Assembly: GCA_965372355.1 (NCBI GenBank)
Contig: CBDVBZ010000003.1
Coordinates: forward strand, 27,130 to 91,129
Direction: 5' to 3'
Length of the DNA: 64,000 nt
Origin: CBDVBZ01 sp965372355
GTDB taxonomy: Bacteria; Krumholzibacteriota; Krumholzibacteriia; WVZY01
Each line of letters begins with the position of its first letter. Position 1 is the first letter of the stretch. This document shows, piece after piece, positions 45,139-53,607 of the stretch. A program made the translations under genes and the position numbers. Under the pieces are notes generated by a model. The model made no database searches. It worked only from the letters and a program-made list of their open reading frames with translations, and was not told the origin of the DNA.

Positions 45139-46947
45139 TTGGAGTACTTCGACGAAGATGAGGTGCAAGGAAAGCCATACGACCGGAAACTGATGGGCCG
45201 GATCATCGGTTACCTCCGCCCTTACCGGAAGTATGTTGTCATCAGCGTTATCCTGCTGCTGCTGGTCTCGCTGGTTCAGCTGGCGCCGCCCTACCTGACC
45301 AAGATCGCAATCGATCGGTATCTGGCGCCGGCCTCACCAATCGACATCGGTGCCCGCTACTCCGGGTTGATGCAGGTCGTCGGTGTCTTCTTTCTCGTGC
45401 TGCTCCTCTCTTTTGCGGCGACCTATTTTCAGATCTATGTAATGGCCTACGTCGGCCAACGGGTGATGTTCGACCTCCGTATGCAGATTTTCAGACATCT
45501 GCAAAAAAAGGAGATCGCCTATTTCGACAAAAACCCCGTCGGCAGGCTGATGACGCGATTGACCAGTGACGTCGAGGTCCTCAACGAGACGTTGACATCG
45601 GGTGTCGTCGCCGTCTTTCTCGACCTGTTCACGCTGGTGGGGATCATGATCATGTTGTGCTATCTCAACCTGCGACTGGCGCTTGTGACGTTCACCGTCG
45701 TGCCGTTGCTCTTTGTTGCCGCCATGATATTCCGGGCGAGGGTGCGCCACGCGTACCGTGATGTCCGAAAGCGCGTCGCATCGATAAACGCGTTCCTCCA
45801 GGAAAACATCACCGGCATGAGCGTCGTACAGATATTCAACCGCGAAGAGGCTCAGTTCGAGAAGTTCGGCAGGCGCAACAAAAAGCTCTTTCAGGCGCAC
45901 ATCGATACGGTCGTGGCATACGCGGTCTTCTATCCGTTGATCGAAGTCCTCAGCGCGGTCGCGATCGCGTTGATCCTGTGGGTCGGTGGACGGGGTGTGT
46001 TGTCGAACGCCGTGACATTCGGAGCTCTGGTTGCCTTTATTCAGTATGCGCAGCGTTTCTACCGGCCGATCATGGACCTCAGCGAGAAGTACAACGTTCT
46101 GCAGTCGGCGATGGCGTCTTCCGAGCGGATTTTTGATCTCCTCGACAACGAGCCGCAGATCAAGGACTCGGCAACGCCCCGGCCGATTCCCACCGAGTCG
46201 GCCGAAGTCGTCTTTGACAATGTCAGCTTCGCCTACAACCCCGGCGAGCCAGTGCTCCACGACGTGAGCTTCACCGTTGGAGCCGGCGAGAAGGTGGCGA
46301 TCGTCGGGTATACGGGTTCAGGTAAGACTACTATTATTAATCTGTTATCGCGTTTCTACGGTGTCGGTCAGGGGAGAGTACTGATCGATGGCACCGATAT
46401 CAACGAGTATGCGCAGCGCGATCTGCATCGTTACATTGCCACGGTCCTCCAGGACGTGTTTCTCTTCTCGGGAGACATCGCCCACAACATCCATCTCGGG
46501 GACGAGAGCATTAGCGATGAGAAAATGCGCGAAGTCTCCCAGTATATCAACGCCCACAAGTTCATCGACAGACTACCGGCGGGTTACGGGGAGACGGTCG
46601 GGGAGCGCGGGCGCACGTTGTCGGTGGGCGAACGACAACTGTTATCGTTTGCCAGAGCGCTGGTCTACGAACCCAAGATCCTGGTACTCGACGAAGCAAC
46701 GTCGAGTGTCGACACTGAGACGGAGTACCTTGTTCAGGATGCCCTGCGAAAATTCATGTCGGGACGGACATCGATCGTGATCGCACATCGCCTCTCGACG
46801 ATCCGCTATGTCGACAGGATCATCGTGCTGCACAAGGGACGGATCATCGAAGAGGGAAGCCACAAAGAGCTCCTGAAAAAGGGCGGTCACTATTCCAAAC
46901 TCTACGAGCTGCAGTACAAAGACCAGGAGATCGTGGAGGGCGCCTGA
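45139..46947 (+). CDS. ABC exporter half-transporter, catalytic Glu and degenerate signature
   Basis: TTG at 45139 gives a 602-residue half-transporter with six membrane helices. Its Walker A is GYTGSGKTT and its Walker B LVLDEATSS has the Glu, but its signature is LSVGERQL, not LSGGQ. Together with the Asp in Walker B of the upstream subunit, this makes one site canonical and one degenerate, the hallmark of heterodimeric ABC exporters. The pair is followed by a dispersed repeat copy. Confidence 0.88.
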   Translation: MEYFDEDEVQGKPYDRKLMGRIIGYLRPYRKYVVISVILLLLVSLVQLAPPYLTKIAIDRYLAPASPIDIGARYSGLMQVVGVFFLVLLLSFAATYFQIYVMAYVGQRVMFDLRMQIFRHLQKKEIAYFDKNPVGRLMTRLTSDVEVLNETLTSGVVAVFLDLFTLVGIMIMLCYLNLRLALVTFTVVPLLFVAAMIFRARVRHAYRDVRKRVASINAFLQENITGMSVVQIFNREEAQFEKFGRRNKKLFQAHIDTVVAYAVFYPLIEVLSAVAIALILWVGGRGVLSNAVTFGALVAFIQYAQRFYRPIMDLSEKYNVLQSAMASSERIFDLLDNEPQIKDSATPRPIPTESAEVVFDNVSFAYNPGEPVLHDVSFTVGAGEKVAIVGYTGSGKTTIINLLSRFYGVGQGRVLIDGTDINEYAQRDLHRYIATVLQDVFLFSGDIAHNIHLGDESISDEKMREVSQYINAHKFIDRLPAGYGETVGERGRTLSVGERQLLSFARALVYEPKILVLDEATSSVDTETEYLVQDALRKFMSGRTSIVIAHRLSTIRYVDRIIVLHKGRIIEEGSHKELLKKGGHYSKLYELQYKDQEIVEGA

Positions 46948-46962
46948 CGGTCGTGGGTGGCG

Positions 46963-47054
46963 TCGTCCCGGTCCGCGCGCAGCCTGTCCTGGAAGGGCGT
47001 CAGCGAGCACGGCTGGGCTGTTCGGCAACCCCCTCCGGGGACAGGCAGGACCCG
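46963..47054 (+). repeat. Dispersed GC-rich palindromic repeat, copy 4
   Basis: This block after the ABC operon combines both modules of the family: GCCTGTCCTGGAAGGGC (also at 55804) and ACCCCCTCCGGGGACAGGCAGGACCCG (compare 10095 and 18822). It sits 15 bases past the ABC stop. Confidence 0.65.
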
Positions 47055-47079
47055 CGGCCAGCCCAAGGCACGGAGATAG

Positions 47080-48240
47080 ATGCAAGCGATTGATTTTGTT
47101 ATTGATACGCTGTCTCATTTTGTGAGGGTCGGGGAGGGGCCGCCGCCGGGCATCCCGGCCACGATCGACTCTGACTTCGAGCGCGAACTGACGTGGCTCT
47201 GTGAGTGGCACGCGTTGACGCCAACTGTCCTCGCATCGCTCGAGAGACTTGCGCTGCGTCCGCGGATTTCACGAATCACCCGGGCGCGGATCGAAGCTTT
47301 GGCCAATGCATCAAGCTCGTTGACGTGCGACGTGCTGGCGACAGCCGCTTCGTTGGCCGAACGGTTCGAGGAGGGGGGCATCGAGTGCCTCTTTCTCGGT
47401 GGCACGCGGTTGGCCGACGGGGTGTACCCGGAGGCGAAACTCAGACCCGTTGAGAGAATCGATGTGCTTGTACGGGAGGACGATTGGCCGGCGGTGATCG
47501 AACGATGTCAAAAAGAGGGATTCCGTCTGGCACCCGGACAGCCGTTTTGCCGCACGGGCGAGGAAGCACTCATCTACTATCAGCATTTCGCGCCGTGCGT
47601 CCTCGAGAACGACAAGGGCGAGCGTTTGTGTGTTCGAATGCGGATGTTTGATCTTGGCGAGCCCGACAAAACCGAGCCCGCCTGGAAACGGGGGCGGAAG
47701 TCCGCGCGGACGGGTGTCCTGCACACCGGGCCCGAGGATGAGTTGATCCACTCGTGTCTCACATACAATATGACTGATTTCGGCAAGCTGATTCACGCCG
47801 TCGACATCGGCCTGATCGTCAACCGCTTTCGGGACGATATGAATTGGGGCTACGTGAGAGAGCGTCTCGTGTCAAAATCCGTGTATACCGCCGTGTTCTT
47901 CACGATGAACAATGTCGCCCAGTGGCTGAAGCTCGATCGATCGGCAATCGGGTTGGAAAGCCCTGGACGGGTCCAGAAGAAGATTTTTAACACGTTATGG
48001 CACGCGGACTACGACAGCTTCGCGATGCGCCGACCGGAGCGGATGCACAGGCTCCGTTTCTATCTCTTCGAAATGGGTCGCTGGAGAGAGAAGTTGCGGT
48101 TCTTCGCCGCCCTGATGTCGCCAAAACCCGAGTGGGTCGCCGCATTCTTCGATCGGCCATACCGGCCGTGGTTGAAACTCAGGTTTGTCATGCTCACGCT
48201 CAGAAATCGCGTCGGGTTTCGACTGCCGGGGAATCCATGA
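47080..48240 (+). CDS. Nucleotidyltransferase-family protein (NTP_transf_5-like)
   Basis: The 386-residue protein resembles the uncharacterised nucleotidyltransferase family often found with glycan and peptide genes. A helical N-terminus is followed by ECLFLGGTRLADGVYP and a strand RPVERIDVLVREDDW, which matches the GG(T/S)...R.vDDlDlLv pattern of the MNT fold, though with Glu/Arg in place of the first Asp. Later segments (HSCLTYNMTDFGKLIHAVDIGLI) fit the same family. Catalysis is not assured. ATG at 47080 follows CACGGAG. It overlaps the TusA-like gene by 4 bases. Confidence 0.6.
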   Translation: MQAIDFVIDTLSHFVRVGEGPPPGIPATIDSDFERELTWLCEWHALTPTVLASLERLALRPRISRITRARIEALANASSSLTCDVLATAASLAERFEEGGIECLFLGGTRLADGVYPEAKLRPVERIDVLVREDDWPAVIERCQKEGFRLAPGQPFCRTGEEALIYYQHFAPCVLENDKGERLCVRMRMFDLGEPDKTEPAWKRGRKSARTGVLHTGPEDELIHSCLTYNMTDFGKLIHAVDIGLIVNRFRDDMNWGYVRERLVSKSVYTAVFFTMNNVAQWLKLDRSAIGLESPGRVQKKIFNTLWHADYDSFAMRRPERMHRLRFYLFEMGRWREKLRFFAALMSPKPEWVAAFFDRPYRPWLKLRFVMLTLRNRVGFRLPGNP

Positions 48241-48473
48241 AGCCGGACATCGTCGTGGATACAAGAGGCCTGTTCTGTCCCGCCCCCATCATCAAGACTT
48301 CTGAAGCCATGCGCTCGATCGACACCGGCGGAGTGGTCGAGGTCATATCCGATGATCCGGCCATCGAGTTCGATATGCCGGCGTGGTGTGAGAGCCAGGG
48401 GCACACGATCGAATCGATCACGATCGAACGTGATGCGTTCCTTTACCTCGTAAAGAAAACGGGTGGGGAATGA
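48237..48473 (+). CDS. TusA/YedF-like sulfurtransferase-type protein
   Basis: The 78-residue protein has the SirA/TusA fold signature DTRGLFCPAPIIKTSEAM; Cys in the CPxP motif would carry a persulfide. ATG at 48237 overlaps the preceding stop. Position 85 bases upstream of selD points to selenium handling, as is known for YedF-type TusA proteins next to selD in other bacteria. Confidence 0.85.
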   Translation: MKPDIVVDTRGLFCPAPIIKTSEAMRSIDTGGVVEVISDDPAIEFDMPAWCESQGHTIESITIERDAFLYLVKKTGGE

Positions 48474-48558
48474 TGCCGCTGTGTCTGGACACGCCCGTGT
48501 CTTTTTGATAGTGTTGTGCAGTCGGTTTTTGCAATAGTGCTTCGGAGGTGATGAAGTA

Positions 48559-49605
48559 GTGAATACGGGCAAGAAAATCAGGCTCACTCAGTACGCATCC
48601 TGCGCCGGTTGAGCATCCAAATTCGACGCAGCGGGACTGCGTGATATTCTGAAGGACTTCCCGGCCCAGGTGGATCCGAATCTCCTTGTCGGACACGCCG
48701 GGGCGGACGACGCCGGTGTGTATCGGATCGACGACGAGCGCGCCATCGTTATGACCGTGGATTTCTTCCCGCCCATTGTGGATGACCCGTACGACTACGG
48801 GCGCGTGGCCGCGGCGAACTCGCTGAGCGATGTCTACGCGATGGGCGCGGATCCTATTGCCGCGCTGAACATTGCGGCGTTTCCGGGCAAGGGTCTGCCC
48901 AACGAGATCCTGGGCGAGATATTCCGCGGCGGCGCCTCGGTGGCCAAGGGGGCGGGGATTGTGATCGTCGGCGGTCATACCGTCAAGGACGCAGAGCTCA
49001 AGTACGGTTTGTCGGTTGTGGGAATGGTCCACCCGAAGGAGATCGTCCAGAACTCGGGCGCGCGCGTGGGTGACAAGCTGATACTCACAAAACCCCTGGG
49101 TACCGGTATCCTGTCGACGGCCCTCATGGCCGAAAAGCTGGCCGACGAGCACTACCGTTCGTTGATCAATACGATGACCCAGCTGAACCGTCACGCCTCG
49201 GAGGAAATGCGGCGGCACGGCGTTCATGCGTGCACAGACATTACCGGTTATGGGTTGCTCGGTCACGCGTTCGAGGTGGCGGAGGCCGGCAACGTATCGT
49301 TGGAGATCGTCGCAGATGCCGCCCCCGTACTCCCGGGAGCGTTCGACATGATCCGCGAGGGTTTTCTTACCGGTGGTGCCAACGCCAATCGTCATCTGAT
49401 CGAGGGAGAAGTCGAGTGGAACCGCGACTACGACCAACCTCTCGACGATCTTCTCGTCGACCCCCAAACCTCCGGGGGACTCCTCATCTCCGTCTCACCG
49501 GATCACTGCGACGCCCTGCTCGACCGCATCGTTGAGATCTACACCGACGCGGTGATTATCGGCAATGTCATCGAGAAGCGGGGACCCCTCCTCCACGTCG
49601 TCTGA
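48559..49605 (+). CDS. selD: Selenophosphate synthase, itself a selenoprotein (UGA at residue 18)
   Basis: GTG at 48559 follows GGAGGTGATG. The frame reads RLTQYASCAG, then UGA at 48610-48612, then ASKFDAAGLRDIL, joining the long SelD frame that an ordinary gene finder would begin at 48670. Sec at this position replaces the catalytic Cys (Cys17 in E. coli), a known SelD variant. A hairpin ACGCAG/CTGCGT with loop CGGGA (48626-48642) lies 13 bases after UGA, in the range of bacterial SECIS elements. The rest is typical: ATP-binding GHAGADDAGVYRI, DPIAALNIAAFPGKGLP, ACTDITGYGLLGH. The enzyme makes selenophosphate from selenide and ATP. Confidence 0.88.
48613..48650 (+). promoter_or_regulatory. 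Candidate bacterial SECIS hairpin in selD
   Basis: Immediately after the UGA, 6-bp stem ACGCAG (48626-48631) and CTGCGT (48637-48642) enclose CGGGA. The apical loop lies about 20 bases after the UGA, within the 16-37 base range known for bacterial SECIS elements that recruit SelB. Confidence 0.55.
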
Positions 49606-49615
49606 CCCAATTTGT

Positions 49616-50932
49616 CTAGAATACGATAGTCAATCGTTGCTGAAGCGGGGGGCAAGGTTTGCGGACGAGAACGGTGTTCCTCTCCGCCCGAGTCTCGAAA
49701 AACCGGACCAGACACGCGTCTCGTACCGTTGCGAAGAGTGCCATCTCGGTGGCTGGCACCGGTTCTTTTGAGGGCAGCTTGACTCTCCGTGGGTTGACGA
49801 ATTTGCCGCCCACCTTGATTCGGTAGTCGAGGTGGGGTCCGGTTGACCGGCCCGTTGAGCCGACGTACCCGATCACCTGGCCTTGTTGGACTCGAGCACC
49901 GTTCCGGATGCCCTTCGCAAACCGTGACAGGTGGAGATAGTAGGTGGTGTAGCGCCTGTTGTGCTTTATTTTTATCCAGTTGCCGTTGAAGTGGTGTCTC
50001 GCCGCGGCAACGACCGTGCCCTCACCCGTGCACCGAACGGGCGTGCCTTGGGGCGCCGCGTAATCGACGCCAAGGTGGGGTGCGTAGTGGCGCGTGACTG
50101 GATGCAGGCGCCGGTGCGAGAAGCTGGAAGAGACACGCGTGTATCTCAGAGGCGACCGCAACAATGATTTCTGCAGTGAGTTACCTCGCTCGTCGTAGTA
50201 ACTCCGCCGGCCGTTATTGTCCACGTAGAGAAACGCATAATGTTCGCTTCCACGCGTAAACACCCGCGCGCCCAACACGCCGCCGAGCACCGTCTTTCCG
50301 TTGGATAGCACTTTCTTCTCGTACAGAATCGTAAATGTGTCCCCGCGCCGGATGTCGGTGAAGAAATCGATATCCCATTGGAAAATGACGGCGAGATAAG
50401 ACGCGAGCTCGGGGTTCGCACCTTGTTCCTGCAGTGTGGCGTGTATCGAGCTGTTGATCGTTCCGCTGGTGACGTAGTACTCGATCTCGTATGGCACCGT
50501 GTCGCGCCGCGCCACAAACCCGTCACCCTGTCGGTTGACTTTCAGAACCCGCTCGGCATCGATCACAAAATGCAGGCTGTCCAGACGCCCCTCGGGATTC
50601 GAATAGACGGCGTACTTCTGACCCGGCCGAACCTTCCTGAGATTGAACATCTCGTGGCTCGTCTTGACGATCCTGTCAATATCTGTGGGCGCGATTCCCG
50701 CCCGCTGCATCTCGACAAAAAACGGTGTCCCTCTCGATATTTTACCCTCAACGGAGGCTGCCGTGGGAATTTCGGCCGTGCCCGAACCCGGCGAGCTCAC
50801 CATTCCGTCGACCACGACATCCCCACGCGGGCGAGACCGATCCCCCAGGAACGGCTCAAGAAATACCTGCCGGCCCTCGTAGACCGCGATGGCAAGGAGA
50901 ATGACAAACAGTGGGAAGAATCTTCTTTTCAT
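49616..50932 (-). CDS. M23 (LytM) peptidoglycan metallopeptidase
   Basis: ATG at 50932 starts a single membrane anchor or signal (RRFFPLFVILLAIAVYEG). A LysM/OapA-like segment is in the middle (IDRIVKTSHEMFNLRKVRPGQKY). The C-terminal domain is M23: HLGVDYAAPQGTPV (first His and Asp), HNRRYTTYYLHLSRF, then GPHLDYRI. The last motif is H-x-D, where most active enzymes have H-x-H. It may still cleave peptidoglycan or be an activator like NlpD. It converges with selD. Confidence 0.85.
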   Translation of the reverse strand: MKRRFFPLFVILLAIAVYEGRQVFLEPFLGDRSRPRGDVVVDGMVSSPGSGTAEIPTAASVEGKISRGTPFFVEMQRAGIAPTDIDRIVKTSHEMFNLRKVRPGQKYAVYSNPEGRLDSLHFVIDAERVLKVNRQGDGFVARRDTVPYEIEYYVTSGTINSSIHATLQEQGANPELASYLAVIFQWDIDFFTDIRRGDTFTILYEKKVLSNGKTVLGGVLGARVFTRGSEHYAFLYVDNNGRRSYYDERGNSLQKSLLRSPLRYTRVSSSFSHRRLHPVTRHYAPHLGVDYAAPQGTPVRCTGEGTVVAAARHHFNGNWIKIKHNRRYTTYYLHLSRFAKGIRNGARVQQGQVIGYVGSTGRSTGPHLDYRIKVGGKFVNPRRVKLPSKEPVPATEMALFATVRDACLVRFFETRAERNTVLVRKPCPPLQQRLTIVF

Positions 50933-51089
50933 AGAGTTGCCTGGCTCAGGTGGCCGGGAATCGTCCATCTGCGACCCCGTCTAGTAGTCCTAGCAATAGG
51001 AATACCAAGCTTTAACCACACCGAACCCTATGGCAAGCAAAAAGTCGGACGGATCGACTCGTGACGGTCCGCGCCCCGCCGGAACGTAA

Positions 51090-53393
51090 CTATTTCAAGA
51101 ATAACAGTTTGCGCGATATCGAACGGTCGCCGACGGTCAGGCGGCTGAAGTAGACGCCGCTGGGGACTCCCAGCCCATCGTCGTTGCGGCCGTGCCAGGT
51201 CGCCTGATAGGCGCCTGGTCCGATCTCGCCGTTGACGAGCGTGGCCACCCGCCGCCCCGTGATGTCGTAGATGTGGAGGGAGACCGGTACGACGGAGCCA
51301 CCGCCCACCGTATACGGAATGGTCGTCTCCGGGTTGAAGGGATTGGGGTAGTTGCGCCCCAGGCTGGTGGCAAAGATGGGGGTGTCGGCGATCCCCGTCA
51401 GGGTCGTGACCCGTTCATCCTGTGAGTTGCTCCACAGGCTGTAGTGGTTTTCGGCATCCTGAGCGCGGACGAGATAGGTGAACTCCCCCGTGGCGGCCGG
51501 CGAGACAACAAGCGTCGTCCCGGCGAGGCCCGACGCCACCACCGTCCGGGTCTCGTAGACAGGCACCGGATCGATAAGATCGAGATAGATGCCCTCCTCC
51601 AGAACCGATTGATCGGTCACGTAATGCCACCTCAACAGGATGTCGCTCCCCAGGTAAGCGGATAGCGAGAACGTCGCCTGGACCCAACCGAGGCTCGATC
51701 CGGTGATCCCGTTGCCGAGATTGTTCCCGTTCGGGTCGACATCCGTTGTCAGGTTGCCCGCAACAGACGACCAGACGAGGCCCCCGTCGGAGCTGACCTC
51801 GACATAGGCATAGTCCCAGTGGGTTTCGATGTTGTACCAGACCCAGGTTGAAAACGTCTCGGTCGCCAGTGTGACCCGGTAGAACGTTGCCGTTTCCAGA
51901 CGACTCGAATTGTTGTCGGTCTCGCCGGAATAGTAGCTCCCCGTACCCTCGTATGCCCGTGTTGTGGAAAGGGTAAACCCGGCGTAGTTCCAGAGGCTCG
52001 AGACCGCATTGGCGTTGTCCTGAACCGTAGAGAGGTTCTTGTATTCGACGACCTCGTATTGAACCGGCGGGTTGGGGTCGGTGGCATCCGTTCCCGACCA
52101 CGTCAGGCGGTACTGGGGCCAGGTCAGCCCGGCATGGTCCGCCGGCTGCAAGGTCGGCGTGTAGGGCCCGAGGGTTCGGTGTGGGTTGTCCGCCAGCTCG
52201 AGGAGCGTCATGTTCATCGGTAGAAGCAGATCGAATGTCGGTTGAATCATCGTATCCGGTGGCCCAAAACCACCCTGTTCATACGAGTTGACCTCGGGTG
52301 TGTAGAGAAGGAAAGACGGCTTTGTGACATCCTCGCCATAGGCCCAGTCGTCGGAGTCGCCGTTGACGGTATAGATCGCACCCATCGCCGCATTGCCCAC
52401 GAAATAACCGTTGGTGCTCGCCAGCGAATCGCCAAGCGCCAGAAAAAGATCGTGGTCCGGTGTGTAGAAATAATCGTATCCCCAGGGAAAGAGCAGCAGC
52501 TCGCCATAGCTGTGATACGAGAACCCCACCACAAACTCGCGCGTGGCACAGAAGTCCCGGATCACCTGGGTCTCGGGTTCGGAGAAGGGTCCCGTCCCGC
52601 GGTAGGTGATCCACGACGGCGTTGGCGATGAGCCGATGTCATCGTAGCCCCACTCGTAGCCAAAATTGCGGTTCAGATCGACGCCGAACGACCCATCACC
52701 GTTGTCGCGGCGGTTCTTTCGCCACCATTCGGACCAGTGGATGCCGATGTGGTTGTTCTCCACATACACATGTCCGTCCGGGTTGAGCATGGGCAGAATA
52801 AAGATCTCGCGGTTGTCCACGAGGTTCGCCACCGTTGGGTCCGAGATGTAGTGGTCGAGGAGATACACGGCAAACCGCAGAGTGAGGTCCACCGTCATGA
52901 TCTCGCGGGCGTGCAGGTTGCCCATGATCAGAACTTCCGGTTCCGACTCGTCCGTGGCGACATTGTCTGAGATTTTCAAAACGTAGATGGTCCGACCTTC
53001 GATGCTCGTGCCGATCGACCCAAGCGAGGCCAGCGTCGGGTACGTGGTTGCGAGATCGGTGAGCACGGTCTCCATCTCGGCGTACGTATGGTAGAGCCCC
53101 AGGTTCGCATCCAGATCCGCAGCCGCGCTCATACCGGGCGCCGCCAGCACCGATATCGGAATGTCGAGGCCCTGGAGATAGGCAAACTGCTTGCTATCGA
53201 CGACGACATCGATCATTCCATCCCTTCCCACACTCAGGATCTCGATCTGCTGCTCGGCAAGCGACCTTATGAGTTGCTTGCCCTTCGCCGGCAGGCGAAC
53301 GAGCGTCCGGTCATTCGTGGCCGCGATGGCGGAGTGAAGCAGAAATAGCGATACGAGAAGGCAGGTCAGAACGGCTGCGGCTGCGCGGTGCAT
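51090..53393 (-). CDS. Secreted M14 zinc carboxypeptidase with type IX-like sorting domain
   Basis: ATG at 53393 follows AAAGGAGCAACAA and a signal peptide (RAAAAVLTCLLVSLFLLHSAIA). The M14 domain shows GRTIYVLKIS, the zinc HAREIM, FILPMLNPDGH, GVDLNRNFGYEW and SYHSYGELLL. After this are beta-sandwich domains with SSRLETATFYRVTL. The end is NYPNPFNPETTIPYTV, HIYDITGRRVATLV and SGVYFSRLTVGD, a FlgD-like/type A type IX secretion sorting domain. Probably an exported peptidase that trims C-termini of proteins in the medium. Confidence 0.9.
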   Translation of the reverse strand: MHRAAAAVLTCLLVSLFLLHSAIAATNDRTLVRLPAKGKQLIRSLAEQQIEILSVGRDGMIDVVVDSKQFAYLQGLDIPISVLAAPGMSAAADLDANLGLYHTYAEMETVLTDLATTYPTLASLGSIGTSIEGRTIYVLKISDNVATDESEPEVLIMGNLHAREIMTVDLTLRFAVYLLDHYISDPTVANLVDNREIFILPMLNPDGHVYVENNHIGIHWSEWWRKNRRDNGDGSFGVDLNRNFGYEWGYDDIGSSPTPSWITYRGTGPFSEPETQVIRDFCATREFVVGFSYHSYGELLLFPWGYDYFYTPDHDLFLALGDSLASTNGYFVGNAAMGAIYTVNGDSDDWAYGEDVTKPSFLLYTPEVNSYEQGGFGPPDTMIQPTFDLLLPMNMTLLELADNPHRTLGPYTPTLQPADHAGLTWPQYRLTWSGTDATDPNPPVQYEVVEYKNLSTVQDNANAVSSLWNYAGFTLSTTRAYEGTGSYYSGETDNNSSRLETATFYRVTLATETFSTWVWYNIETHWDYAYVEVSSDGGLVWSSVAGNLTTDVDPNGNNLGNGITGSSLGWVQATFSLSAYLGSDILLRWHYVTDQSVLEEGIYLDLIDPVPVYETRTVVASGLAGTTLVVSPAATGEFTYLVRAQDAENHYSLWSNSQDERVTTLTGIADTPIFATSLGRNYPNPFNPETTIPYTVGGGSVVPVSLHIYDITGRRVATLVNGEIGPGAYQATWHGRNDDGLGVPSGVYFSRLTVGDRSISRKLLFLK

Positions 53394-53475
53394 TTGTTGC
53401 TCCTTTCGATGACCGTCGGCCTGTGGGGAAGGATTGAACTGCATTGATTATAACGTGTTTTGCGCGGCGGCACAA

Positions 53476-53605
53476 CGGCCGTTGCTTGATGCTCGTTGCT
53501 TGACGCGACGGCGTGCCAAGGCTCTCGCATCCGCCCGCGTGCGGTGGTGTGCGATCGTGTGCGATCGCCTGCGCCCGCCTGCGGGCGTGTGCGGCGCTCG
53601 GGGAG
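53476..53605. repeat. Short direct repeats in intergenic gap
   Basis: The 53394-53607 gap has GTTGCTTGA twice (53480, 53493), GTGTGCGATC twice (53548-53570) and CGCCTGCG/CGCCCGCCTGCGGGCG. It is low-complexity GC-rich sequence, and part looks like the GC-rich dispersed family. No gene is seen. Confidence 0.5.
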
Positions 53606-53607
53606 AG

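Noticed and set aside
48610..48612. TGA before the long SelD frame as a simple stop or frameshift
   Set aside because: The upstream sequence matches the SelD N-terminus in the same frame with the UGA at the catalytic position, so selenocysteine is the better reading.
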